A stretch of DNA of 64,000 nucleotides from Morella rubra (taxonomy: Eukaryota > Streptophyta > Magnoliopsida > Fagales > Myricaceae). Below the pieces are notes generated by a model. That model saw only the letters and a program-made list of their open reading frames with translations. It was not told the DNA's origin and made no database searches. How positions within the stretch are numbered: position 1 is the first letter of the stretch; every line of letters begins with the position of its first letter. Where the stretch lies: the NCBI GenBank assembly GCA_003952965.2, contig CM025852.1, positions 26,763,457 through 26,827,456 on the forward strand, in the 5' to 3' direction. Shown here one piece after another: positions 51,401-62,099 of the stretch. The translations under genes and the position numbers were made by a program.

Positions 51401-51916
51401 GTCCCATGAATTATTGGTGAAATACATAAGGTTTCTTCCTGGACAAACAGTTACTTTTCCTCACTTCTCAACAATGACCGCCAGCACTATTAAATTGCAT
51501 TGCCATAATTACCGCACCTTGACATGATTTATTCGTGGTTTTCTATCCAATTTTCTTTTCTCTAGAAGTACAAGCAAAAAGCATAACCATATAGTCTATG
51601 CATATTATCAATAAATAAATTCCTCTTCTCTTCTTGGTCTTCTTCTTTTTGCCATTTAGGTGCTGATAAATTACAGCATTTGCCAGTGAACCTCTGCTTT
51701 CCAATATATTGTTGATATATTACACTCTCTTTTTTTCCTCACATGGGAAAAATTTCTTGTAGAAACAAAGAGAAAGAAAAGGCAGAAAGAAACAAAGTTT
51801 ACATCTTTCAACTGATCAAACAACCTTTATTTCCAAACTGCATATATATTGAGATCTAAAATAAGACGAAAATAGTGAGGCCAAACCATATAGCAGCATC
51901 CAACGCATATTGTACA
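48480..51916. other. Intergenic spacer, with an unrecognised coding-like patch at about 50681-51329
   Basis: 48780-50500 is AT-rich with nothing recognisable. Between 50681 and 51329 on the plus strand there are short frames with non-random translations: MKCSQQQMIEIASQASPFTY at 50681; GSYLGMALFSMGITAHGR near 50865; FDVDPPFLRSSKDVLDQ ending in a stop near 51340. They are not joined in one frame and I do not recognise the family, so this could be a gene remnant or chance. Confidence 0.35.
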
Positions 51917-53230
51917 TTACACCATATTGGTTTCTTGGGATGAATGCCTGTTTGAGGTGTCATCCTGAAAAGAAGATGATAGGACATATTTAGACAATCA
52001 TCTCTATACTTTGTAAACATGTTGGGATGGAGAAGCAAAATTCAAGGACGACACCTACTGTGTTAATCAACTGGTCCCTTATACAGTGCATGGAGCTCAG
52101 CATTGTCTCTAGAGTATCTTTAGCTAATTGGAACTTCACATCCAATTCTCCTGGGTGAGACTGTGCATCATTTTGAAGCTGTACAAAGAGTAGTTACAGC
52201 CAAAAAGCATGTGCTATACTTCTGGGGCGTCTCTATCTAGGTCTATTTCTCTTCCTCTGTTATGGAATTAGCCAGTCCAAACCACAAGGGCATTCATCCT
52301 ATGTGGTTTTCACCAGTAAAAATTCAGAAGTAAGAGATAATCATTATATACCTTCAAGTTGATAACCGCCATAGGGTCTGAAGATTCTGTGTCCTGCTGA
52401 TTTGCCATATTCCATGTCATTGCCTTCACCCTCGGCAAAGTAACCTAAATATGGTTCATTCTTAAGTAAAGCTGAGAAATTTATGTGCGGATACACGATG
52501 GCTGAGAGAAATTTCAACATTTTTCCTTTTATCAATTAGGCTACTATAAGGATAAGTAGTAATTCATCATAGGATTTTCAGAGCAGCCAGTCCCAAAGCT
52601 TCACCTTGGCTCACAAAAACTAAAAATTTAACGTGGTAGACACAGAGTATGGCCCCCACATGAGCGAACGTACATGAATAGCAGTTAATTGATAGAATTC
52701 AACAAGATATTTCCTGGATGAACGAGGCTGTGTATACCATAATAGAAGTTCTGACCTGGTCCTTGAGTAAATCTTCCTGCCATTCTCGTTGAAACTTTTG
52801 CAGCAGAAGCGTCAACAGTCTTTGAAGTTCAGGTAATACTTCACTGGGAAACAGTTTCTGAATGTCGTCCTTGCTGACATTCTCGTAAACACACCTACGG
52901 ATCAACATGCGAAGGCATACCAAGAGCTGCAATGTGGAAAAGTCAGAAAATATACAATACAACTCAAATCCTTTAAATAACCCCCCGAATTTTATGAGAA
53001 AGATTTCATCAATTTGTAATATGCGTTCGTGTTAGGAGTATATAGAGTGAGATTACAGGGTCGAGGTCGGAGTCGTGCTGAAGCTGGAGCATTTCGCGGA
53101 TGACGAGGCGGTCGCCGGAGTCGAGGCCGGTCTTTCGGGTCTTCCAAAGGGCTTGGAGAATATATTCCACCGACTCCTTCGAATTCGACCTCACCAACAG
53201 CGGCAAATGACCCCACAGACTGCCCTCCAT
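51917..53230 (-). CDS. COMMD9: COMM domain-containing protein, COMMD9-like
   Basis: COMMD proteins form the Commander assembly that acts with retromer/retriever in endosomal sorting; in plants the role is little studied. Minus-strand exons 53057-53230, 52756-52926, 52352-52444, 52059-52178 and 51917-51964 give 201 residues, close to human COMMD9 length. The N-terminal HN-type helical part is MEGSLWGHLPLLVRSNSKES, then LVCLRMLIRRCVYENVSKDD and IQKLFPSEVLPELQRLLTLL. The COMM domain starts near residue 113 with VTLPRVKAMTWNMA (matching the ISLPRLVDLDW-type start in COMMD9). It ends with AKDTLETMLSSMHCIRDQL, where the Leu-rich helix ends in RDQL as in COMMD9. The last exon (DDTSNRHSSQETNMV) is a plant-specific tail and its border is the least certain. 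An in-frame ATG 12 bases upstream (53242) is an alternative start. Confidence 0.85.
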
Positions 53231-53699
53231 TCTCCAAAACACCGGAACTGACTTCTTTCTTCTAATTTCTAAAACCTCTAGGCCGATTTTCCAGAACAGA
53301 AACGCTGCTACTTGCTAGCTTCTGCGGTCCGATTTCAATTTAGCTGCTTCGCCCTCATACGACGTCGTCTGTGTTCCACATATTTGGCAGAGAATACACG
53401 TGTCAATAGTAGATACTGACCTTAATTCGGGCAATTTTTGTTGCCTTAACAAATTGCAAAGTCGTCTTTGCAAGTTCTTTTGGTTAAAGAAAATTCATGG
53501 GAGTGTAACGGGTGTTACCAAAAAAGATACTACGTCGAGACGTAATTGTCTTTACAGTCCGTTAATATATAGCTGCCTCACAACGAGAATGGGGGAAATT
53601 TTGGAGAGGCCTTACGACGACGGTTCGCCTTTGTTAAGTTCATAAATCGGTAGCGAGGCGAGGCGGCTAATTTCTTGAGAGAGTGGACGGAGCAAGAAA
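53231..53699. promoter_or_regulatory. Bidirectional promoter between COMMD9-like and snurportin-1 genes
   Basis: Only 469 bp separate the two start codons, which face away from each other. A palindromic ACGACGTCGT lies at 53358-53367, and ACGT cores recur at about 53397, 53532 and 53541. A TATA-like TAATATATAG lies at 53563-53572 for the plus-strand gene. Whether the pair is co-regulated is an inference from spacing. Confidence 0.55.
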
Positions 53700-56600
53700 A
53701 TGGCTCCCCATGATCTTCGGCGGCCATTCAAACGACCTGCAATCTCCGACCAGCAGAGGCGCAGAGAAATCTCCCTTCAGCGCCAAGCACAGAATCGGCG
53801 CGATGCCCAGCAACATGCCCGCTGCTTAGCCTCCACCCTCCTATACCTCCAGTTCCCACAAGCCGAACCCGCATCCGAGCCCGAACTGGAACTCGAATCC
53901 GTACCCGAATTCCAAGCCGAATTCGGCACGGAACTTGAAGTCGAATTCGAAGCTTCGCCCAGGGAATTCGATATTCGACAGGCCTCGAAGCTCAAAGGCT
54001 CGCAAGCTCGGAAATGGTTCGCTGGACAGCTTATGCTTCCCGAGTGGATGATCGACGTCCCTGATCAACTCGCTCAAGACTGGTTCCCACTTTCTCAGTC
54101 TCTTATTCTTTCCTATCAATTCAAATATTTTCCCTTAATACCATAAGTAAACTTAGTTCTGGTTTTGGGTGTAGGTATGTATTTGCAAGGCCGGCTGGGA
54201 AGCGATGCTTTGTCGTTTCGACTAACGGTACAACAGTTAGCAGGCTACGGAATGGTTCTATTCTAAACCGTTTCCCATCTGCTCTCCCCAACGGAGCTAG
54301 GGCCAGAGATGCTTCAGGCTCTGCTCAATCATATTCCATTCTCGACTGCATCTTTCACGAGGTAGCTATGGGAAATATGCGGTTTTTTAGACCTCGATAT
54401 TGCATCTTGAAGAGTACCCGGCCCTTTAGACAATGTATATATCTGTTTTGTGAGTTTTTTGTGGTAAACTTGGGATTGTGACTTGCAGTCGGATCAGACA
54501 TACTACGTGATCGACATGGTTTGCTGGCGCGGTTACTCACTATATGACTGCACGGCAGAGTTCAGGTTCTTTTGGTTGAATTCTAAGCTTGCCGAGAGGT
54601 CGGAATGGTTCTATTCTAAACCGTTTCCCATCTGCTCTCCCCAACGGAGCTGGCCAGAGATGCCTCTGCTCAATCATATTCCATTCTCGTGCATCTTTCA
54701 CGAGGTAGCCTTATGCGGTTTTTTAGACCTCGATATTGCATCTTGAAGAGGGCCCTTTAGACAATGTATATATCTGTTTTGTGAGTTTTTTGTGGTAAAC
54801 TTGGGATTGTGACTTGCAGTCGGATCAGACATACTACGTGATCGACATGGTTTGCTGGCGCGGTTACTCACTATATGACTGCACGGCAGAGTTCAGGTTC
54901 TTTTGGTTGAATTCTAAGCTTGCCGAGACTGGTGCTTGCGACCAACCTTCATACTATCATCGGTACAGGTTTTGTCTGGTTCAAGTGTACAACTGTGACC
55001 AGGCTGGTCTGTCTGCAGCTTATGTCCCTTATGTCAAGGATGGCTTGATATTTTATAACAAGTAAAATCCTTTACCTTGATAGGGTGTCCGATGCTAAAT
55101 GCTTTGAATTTTTAATGTTGCATTGAAATCCGTATGTATAATTTATTGGTCCATGGTGATGTATGATACTCTTTTGCAATGTTGCTTATATCTTTGGAAG
55201 ATTTCCAATTTTTATTATCTGGCCATAATCCATGTGAAGTGAGGTAGTTTTGTGCAGTTTGTGCTTGAGATTAGTCCATACCCCATGAGTGGATTACAAT
55301 TGCAAACTTTAGTCTGGGCTTCCTAAATTGCTGCGCGACCTGCTTGAGAAGCTTTAGGAATACCTAGGGCATTGGTGGGAAATATATATAGCCTCTTGTT
55401 GTGTCAGACTCCTTGTTTTAAAAAATATTTGCTATCCTAGGGTGCTGTTACATATTGGGGTTTGTTTTGGGCCTGGATTGGGAAATAAGCTGTTCTTCTC
55501 TGAATGTTATAGTGGATAGCATCCTAACTGTTGAACCTTGTCCACAATTATATTCTCTGTTCTAGTGTCCTCATTTCCGTACTTTATTGCTTTGGAGGAG
55601 TAGGATGGCTGGTGACTGTAAGATAGAACTTCTGGCTTTAATTCGTATGATTTGTGTGTGACAGACCATGTGTAAGGAAGCACATTTGTAGCATCAATGC
55701 ATATCCTGTCACTTTACAGCGTGGGTCACATTCTTTTTGCTCGTTTCAATTGTGAAAAGCGTCTATAAATTAAGAGGTGTCAGATCATGGAACCTATTGG
55801 TATTATACATTTTGTTTGATCTGTTATGACTCAATGATTCCTTTGGGCTTAATGCTGCTTCGTGGTTTGAGGTCAAGGGATTATATCCCACCATGTGCGG
55901 TTAGATTATTACCAAGCAAAAAAAGTTTCTTTTTCATTTATGTCCTTCCTAATGTCATCTTCATTCTTATTTGTTAGGCATGCACATTATCAGACTGGAA
56001 ATACACCACTAGCACTGGTGTGGAAGGATGAGAACTGTAGTCAATATGTCATTGACACAGATAGTAAAGGACAGATTCCAAGCCAACAACAGGTAACTTT
56101 TCACTGAGTTGTATCCTAGTGAATTGCAATTTATAGTGGAGCTTTTGAAGGTTGGACATAGATTTCTGTATCGTTTACAACACTGGTATCAGGATGCTAG
56201 ACATGGAATAAAGTGTGCATTTATTTTCTTATGGTACACCTCTTGCTGCGTAGTTTACGCTCAAAACTTGCTCCTTGAGAGTGTTCTACATAACTTAAAT
56301 TCTGCATTCCCTTTATCGTTTGCTATCATTTTTTCATTTGTTATTAAACCCCTGACATTTTTTTTTCTAGCTCATGTTTCGTTTTATATACCTGGCATAA
56401 TTTTTCAACCTTAGAAAATTAGATTTCAAGGTCGACAAATTCATTACACTGTCATTGTCTTCCTAAAGCCTTTTGATATGTTAAATGTCATTTCAAGTTT
56501 TATGACACCTGTAAATAGGTACTATAGATAGACATACATTGTGATTATCTAATTTTTAGTCATTTACTTATTTTGATCAAGGTGGTACTGGAGCTACAAG

Positions 56601-57688
56601 ATAATGGGAACTTGACTACATCGGATGATCCTCCTGTGGTATTTGGCTTCTTGGATGAGGGCTTTGTGCAAAAGGTTTGTTTAGCTTTAGACTCCAAAAT
56701 AATTGGCCTACTTGGTGAATTGGTTGGTGAGTTTGGTGTCATCTAATTCAAATGACTTTCTATGCCTATTAAGTGGTTCTGACACAACCTAGAAATAGAC
56801 TGCATAACTTTATACAGGCGTACCCAGGAAATTGCTTTTTTTTGCCGAGTGCCAACGTACCTAGCCTCCGTATCATTTTCCTCATTATTTTAGTTTAACA
56901 AGTCAGCTCCTAGGACATGTATTTTAAAGTTGTCCAATTTTCAGTCAGGGTTGCATCCTGGAAATCTTCTGCGGTTTGCTATTAGTGAAGGAGGATTGAG
57001 TTTTGTGGATGGAAAGCTTGCGAGGGCTGATTTAAAATATCTTGGCAAGTCCAATCGAGCACGTGCTTTTGCAGATAGTTATTCCAAGGTTAGTAGATAC
57101 TTGACATTCATATCCCTGAAGCTGATTTGGTCCTGACGCGTTTTAGATATTTTTGCCCAGTGCATATAATGACCAAATTTCTTGCACCGGAAAAGGAGAA
57201 GCCATAATGTGGTAATAAGAGTAGTTTTAAGACTCTTTATGACTGCCGCTTTTGTGAGTTAGGTTAAGGGGGCCTGCACTGCTGGATGCAAGGGGAAGGT
57301 CATGTTGCTGTTGTCCTGTTAAGCTTACCTATCCCCTTCACGGAATGAAAGACACTAGCTATTTATGCAAGATATGTGCACATACAGTGCCATCCACAAC
57401 CCAAATAACAGTACTGGAAGTAGCAACTAAAAATTGCTCAGGAAACGACATCTCCTCTTGTCTTTCCATCTCACCTGCGTTAACGTTTTTGGTGATCATT
57501 CCACACCATTGCGAAGTTTTGTCCTTCAAAAAAGCTTACTCTTGTCATCTTTTTGGTGTCTAAACTTGCAGGTTGTGTTCCAGCATATGGCTCGGCATTC
57601 TCCTCTACAATTTGATGACCTCCTAGCATCTATTGGCTCGTCAATTGATCAAGAAGACAAACCTTCGGAAGTGGAGATGGTTGGTTGA
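53700..57688 (+). CDS. SNUPN: Snurportin-1 (m3G-cap snRNP import adaptor), with internal exon duplication
   Basis: Import adaptor that binds the trimethylguanosine cap of spliceosomal snRNPs and importin-beta. Exons are 53700-54082, 54175-54361, a duplicated exon (54489-54704 and 54820-55061), 55978-56092, 56582-56674, 56945-57088 and 57572-57688. Using only the second copy gives 426 residues; including the first adds 72 codons in frame (498). The N-terminal importin-beta-binding region is Arg-rich ([38 protein letters not shown]). The cap-binding domain reads [60 protein letters not shown], then [20 protein letters not shown] and [16 protein letters not shown], parallel to human snurportin (QTYYVLDVMCWRG, DFRFYWMHSKL). 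The plant-specific C-terminal part runs from [20 protein letters not shown] to the stop. Divergent neighbour: COMMD9-like. Confidence 0.92.
54248..54597 (+). repeat. Local tandem duplication in snurportin-1, copy A
   Basis: 350 bp covering the end of exon 2, intron 2 and most of exon 3. It codes normally: exon 2 ends [15 protein letters not shown] and exon 3 begins [10 protein letters not shown]. Copy B follows three bases later. Confidence 0.92.
54601..54928 (+). repeat. Local tandem duplication in snurportin-1, copy B
   Basis: 328 bp; the 22-base shortfall relative to copy A is made of gaps of 2, 6, 2, 7 and 5 bases, with hardly any substitution. The exon-3 half is identical to copy A. Read through from exon 3A, copy B's exon-2-like part stays open ([20 protein letters not shown], ending SCIFHE) up to a GAG|GTAGCC donor, so the duplicate exon can splice in frame. 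Confidence 0.92.
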
Positions 57689-57936
57689 TGCTGACAGAAG
57701 GTAATAATGAAAGGAGGTTCATTCCTTGGGCTTCCACTCCCCAAAGGTTCCAAACAGCAGCTATCTCCTATTGACACATCTGTTGATGGCAGTCATATTC
57801 TTGTATCAGTATTTGCTTCTGAGCCACATATGTATTGCAGGAATTGTTCATGCATGGGAATGCGAGAGTATCTGTTGATGGCAGGCAAACAAGACGACCG
57901 TAGCATAATCGACACAAATTAATTATATACAGACCA

Positions 57937-58707
57937 AATTATTTAGTTGACTGAGAGCTTAAAACTTAATGTATGCCTTCATCGTGAAGCCTCTAACCTC
58001 TTCACATTTGAGGTGCCTCAGCCCAAAATTCCAAACCATATCTCTGTCTTGTAGCTTCTTGTCAAGGCGAGCAAATTCTACCCCTGTGATTTTCTGATAT
58101 AATATCTATTCCCTTTGTGAAAATACATGGGCATCGACTTCATTGTTTCGTCGTAAAATGAGAAATTTGCTTCACCGGTACTCTATGCTGATTCTCCCTC
58201 GGAATATAAATACCATGTGGGTCTTGTATGTCGCTATGGGACACTTCTTTGCACAACAATAGGTCTTGCATGCCAGACTTAACCTTAGAAGCCACCCAGC
58301 AGTCTTGTTTATTTGTTGGGCAATCCGTGTCCTAGATGTCCTGATATTACTAAGGTTAAGTTTGGCCTACAAGACCTGTTGTTGTGCAAAGAAGTGTCCA
58401 GTAGCGACATACAAGACCCACATGGTATTTATATTCGAAGGAAGGATCAACATAGAGTACTAACTAAAACAAATTTCTCATTTTACGACAAAACAACGAA
58501 GTTGATGCCCATGTATTTTCACAAAGGTAATAAATATTATGTCAGAGGACCAGTGTGGGTATGTAGAATTTGCTCGCCTTGACAAGAAGTTACAAGACAG
58601 AGATATGGTTCAGATTTTGGGGTTGAGATGCCTAAGTTGTGAGGAGCTTAAAGGCTTTATGATGAATGCCTACATTAAGTTTTAGGCTCTCAGTCGACTA
58701 AATAATT
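57937..58707. repeat. Long inverted repeat (~350-bp arms, ~63-bp loop) made of two gene-fragment copies
   Basis: Left arm 57937-58287 and right arm 58351-58707 are reverse complements with moderate divergence. The right arm (plus strand) codes GNPCPRCPDITKVK (from the loop side), LLLCKEVSSSDIQDPHGIYI and FSFYDKTTKLMPMYFHKGNK. It then resumes in another frame as FARLDKKLQDRDMVQILGLR and ends AYIKF plus stop near 58685. The left arm (minus strand) codes the same protein but is frameshifted after QHRVPVKQ. I do not recognise the family; CPRC is a possible zinc ligand pair. Transcription across it would give a hairpin RNA with arms of about 350 bp. Confidence 0.85.
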
Positions 58708-58709
58708 AG

Positions 58710-59825
58710 TATGTGTATAATTAATATGTGTCTTTGGTTGTATTGTTTTTCTGTTAATATTGATGGCATTCTAAGTACTTTGGACTGATTAGGCCTTGCC
58801 TATTGCCTTGTGTATTTTGGTTCATATATATCAACAATATATTTCGTCAATGAATGAAAAATTTGTTTCAGGCACTCCATATTTTTAAGTATCCAGACAT
58901 TTAAGACACCGATGGCCCAACCCCAAAGAGTAAATACTACAGCCGGCTAAACCTGCAACTTCCAGTATTGCACCCAAGGTCAAATTCACGTTTACTCCTG
59001 CGATTCCCGTATTTGTCAAACTGGAGTACAAAGAAAAGATGAGGTAAATATTGATATTTAAGCAGTAAAAATGTAAAAGGGCCGTGTAAAGGGTCGATTA
59101 TAAGTGCCTAAAAATAATCCTTTCACCGTAAAAAAAAGTGTCTAAAATGAAAAATAAATAATGCGTGCCGAGCAAGTAGTATCCTTAAAACAGAAAAGAT
59201 TAGAAGGAAAATCTCACTAATATGTGGAGGATAGATGACCGATATCGAATAGCAATAGGTATATATGCCGACTTCTTTTGCCCAGAGGTATAGGTGTCTT
59301 TGTTGTAAAGTTGTGCGACTGATTTGAGTACTCGTATGTAATGGGATGGTCGGACAATGAAAGAAAACAAAAAGGAAACACATAATTGAAACATAATGTG
59401 GAGAGGTGAAAGAGTAAGGAGAGACAAATATAAGTGGTTATACAGAATTACAAGTTAAAAATCTCTAATTATAGAGAAAATACAAAACAAAGTAAATAAT
59501 TAATAGCTTTTATTCTGGAGATTGATTTTATTTTGTTGTAAGGACATTGTAAACATTCAATAAAAAAAATATCAACCATGCACTCAGTATTTAGTGTTAT
59601 AAGATTTCTGCATCTTTTCTTCTGTAATTAATAGCTTTTATTCTGGAGATTAATAGCTTTTATTGTAAAGATTGATTTTATTCTATTGTAAAGACATTGT
59701 AAAACATTCCACTCATTTTAATTGTAAAATATTCTAATCAATGCTAACCATTTCACATTGGCCCCGACCCCATGCTAACCATTTCACAACCAGCAAACAA
59801 TATTAACAGGTAAACAAGACAATCG
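58710..59825. other. AT-rich spacer between family copies
   Basis: Apart from the 58945-59045 fragment I see no gene. A short direct duplication, TTAATAGCTTTTATTCTGGAGAT, recurs at about 59500, 59628 and (partly) 59650. Confidence 0.5.
58945..59045 (-). pseudogene. 5'-fragment of the same unrecognised gene family
   Basis: On the minus strand this reads GIAGVNVNLTLGAILEVAG, matching MAGAGMDMNLALCAITEDAG at the start of the third copy (60220-60290). It stands alone beside the inverted repeat, opposite in orientation to the right arm, as if the original gene had been broken by inversion. Confidence 0.5.
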
Positions 59826-59829
59826 AACA

Positions 59830-60290
59830 CACAAATTATTTAGTCGACCGAGAGCTTAAAACTTAATATATGCCTTCATTTTGACATCTCAGTCCAAAAA
59901 TCTTAACCATATCTCTGTCTTGTAACTTCTTGTCAACGCGAGCAAACTTTGTCCACCCTAATCCTTTGATATAATATCTATTCCCTTTGTGAAAATAAAT
60001 GGGCATCAACTTCATTATTTCATCTTAAAATGAGAATTTTGCTTCACTAGGTACTCTATACTGATCCTCCTTCCGAAAATAAATACCATGTGGGTCTTCT
60101 ATATCGCTAAGAGACAGTTTTTTGCATAACAGCAGGTCTTGTGGGCTAGACTTAACCTTAGTAATATTGGAACATCTAGGACACGGATTGCCAAGAGGGT
60201 AAACACGACTGGTGGGTGAACCTGCATCCTCTGTAATCGCACACAAGGCCAAATTCATGTCCATTCCTGCTCCTGCCATTCCTACGATAA
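59830..60290 (-). pseudogene. Third copy of the unrecognised CPRC gene family, interrupted by a stop
   Basis: On the minus strand: MAGAGMDMNLALCAITEDAG, then SPTSRVYPLGNPCPRCSNIT, QDLLLCKKLSLSDIEDPHGI, YFRKEDQYRVPSEAKFSF and a stop where the inverted-repeat copy has TAC (Y). After the stop the frame continues DEIMKLMPIYFHKGNRYYIK and FARVDKKLQDRDMVKIFGLR. It is the most complete copy but has one nonsense change (TAC to TAA, about 60026). No functional assignment is possible. The downstream flank TTATTTAGT-GACCGAGAGC is shared with the inverted-repeat arms, so the repeat unit includes 3' flank. Confidence 0.6.
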
Positions 60291-60659
60291 TCAAATTGGG
60301 GTAAAAACAAATCATCAGATATAAAAACAAGAGCAAGTGAAAAAAAGTACAGGGCAATACGTAGAAAAAAAAAAGGTACAGGGGCAAAATGTAAATTTAT
60401 AATTGGAGAACATATACAATGCAGAATCAATATGCATCATCGTAAAATCAGCACTGGTTTGTCCTAAGGCTCTTGCAAAAATGAAACCTGCGTTTGCCCC
60501 TTGAGAAAGCTAAAAAACAAAGCGGATGTAAGAACGCGTCGCTATCTCGACCAGGGCTAGATGTTAAGCCAGATGTTCTGCTGCTTTTCAGGATTGTTCA
60601 CTTCTCTCTGCTGGACTCTCTAGTTGTTGTTTGCCTTTTTCAGTGGCAAGAAAAAAAAG

Positions 60660-61035
60660 ACCGTCGATAACACCGTCTACCAAAACCTGAAAAGCCCATC
60701 GTCATGGCCGCCGACCTTCGAAGCCCGCCTCAAGAAGTCCAAACAGTCGTACAGCTTCTAACTCCTGGCAAAGAGAGGAGGACCGCCAGAGGCTAAATCC
60801 TCGCCGGTGAGACCAAGTACCTCGTCACGCTATTCGCCCCATTCTCTCCATTTTGAACCTTCTCCCTCAAACGCACAGCCATGGCCATCGACGCCGCGCA
60901 ACAGCACATGTCCCTCCTTGAACAACTCCGAAAACGACAGCAACGAGGTTGACAATGGGAATCCCAATGTGGTGGAGGACGACTGCGTTTGTTCTTACCT
61001 GTCGGGGAGCGCTGAGAAATATGGTCGGTTGGTTA
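60660..61035 (+). pseudogene. Unrecognised coding-like remnant
   Basis: Shows GC-richer, gene-like composition and translations such as TVDNTVYQNLKSPSSWPPTF followed by a stop, and RYSPHSLHFEPSPSNAQPWP then NDSNEVDNGNPNVVEDDCVC in the frame starting 60807. It ends abruptly at about 61030, where CCGG-rich repeat DNA begins. I cannot name a family; a gene fragment broken by stops and by the adjoining repeat is the simplest reading. Confidence 0.35.
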
Positions 61036-61880
61036 CGTAGACATACCCGGTTGGGTGACTTCTAATTTCTTCTTTGGTACTGACACCAGTAGTGATTTTT
61101 GTTAAACCGGTTGTTACCGGTTTAACCGGCACCGGCAACTCGCCGGAAACTCTATTTTTTTTTCTTTCTAATATAGAAAACGGCATTTCCTACTGAGAAA
61201 TGTTTGATGTCCTTCCTGAGTTCTTTTCAAGTTCTTCTAAAAAGAATCTAACGGCTCAGGATCTCTGAGTGTATAAGACTCACTTTTAAAATTAATCTTG
61301 AACCGTTGGATTCTTCTTAGAAGAACCTGAGAAGAATCTAAGAAGATCACCAAGCATTACTCTCTCCTACTAGTCTACTTCACTCTCCACAGTCCACTGT
61401 TTTGTTTTTAATTTTTTTTAATGATATAAACAAAAACGAATGCTGTTCTCTAGCGGTTGCTTTTGCTGGTTAGGGCAACCCTACTCTACTGTAACTTTTT
61501 TTTTTCAAATATAAAAGAAAACGGCGCCGTTCTCTTCTAAAAGAGAACGGTGCCTTTTGCTAGCCACTCCCCATCTCTTTACAGTTTACTCCCTCGCTCT
61601 CAACACTCAACAGCCGCACAGCACTTCTCTCTCGCCCTGCACAGCGCCTCTCTCTCGCACTCTTCTCTCTACTCTCCATGGCCTTCAGTATCCAGCCGCT
61701 CCTCTCTCTCTAGGCGGTGGGTGGCAGTTATCTCTAACCGTTACCGGTAAAATCAGTACCGGCAAAATCGGTTATTCTTAATTACTGGTGCCTGTGCCGG
61801 TCTCAATTTTTTCTCACCGTCGATAACAGTGACAATGTTGATTTTGGCCTAACCAACACTTACATCACCGTCACACACCC
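61036..61880. other. ACCGGT-rich repeat region, possible transposon
   Basis: Contains several near-palindromes: AACCGGTTGTTACCGGTT near 61106, and AACGGCGCCGTTCTCTT facing AAGAGAACGGTGCC at about 61520-61553. A CT-rich stretch follows at 61560-61720. This looks like non-autonomous repeat DNA separating the 60660-61035 remnant from a short gene-like frame at 61885-62076, but I could not define ends or a target duplication. Confidence 0.4.
61215..61340. repeat. Small foldback repeat with ~38-bp arms
   Basis: Left arm about 61219-61257 (CAAGTTCTTCTAAAAAGAAT, then CTAACGGCTCAGGAT) and right arm about 61296-61335 (CTTGAACCGTTGGATTCTTC, then TTAGAAGAACCTGAGAAG) are imperfect reverse complements around a 40-bp loop. 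Size and structure suit a small MITE remnant. Confidence 0.55.
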
Positions 61881-62099
61881 CTAATTGATTCATATAGAAT
61901 CAATGTCCTGGGTGTATCAAAAAACAGAAGAAGTAACTACTCTTATGGAGATGATCATACCTCAGTATGATCTCTTGTCTCAGCTTGTTCAGCTTCTCCG
62001 GAGAGCACAGGCGAAGGTAGGTATATGTATATATAGACAAAATAGGAATCGGACCATGGCACCCTTGACGACTTGACTAGCAAATCATGATCTTCGGGT

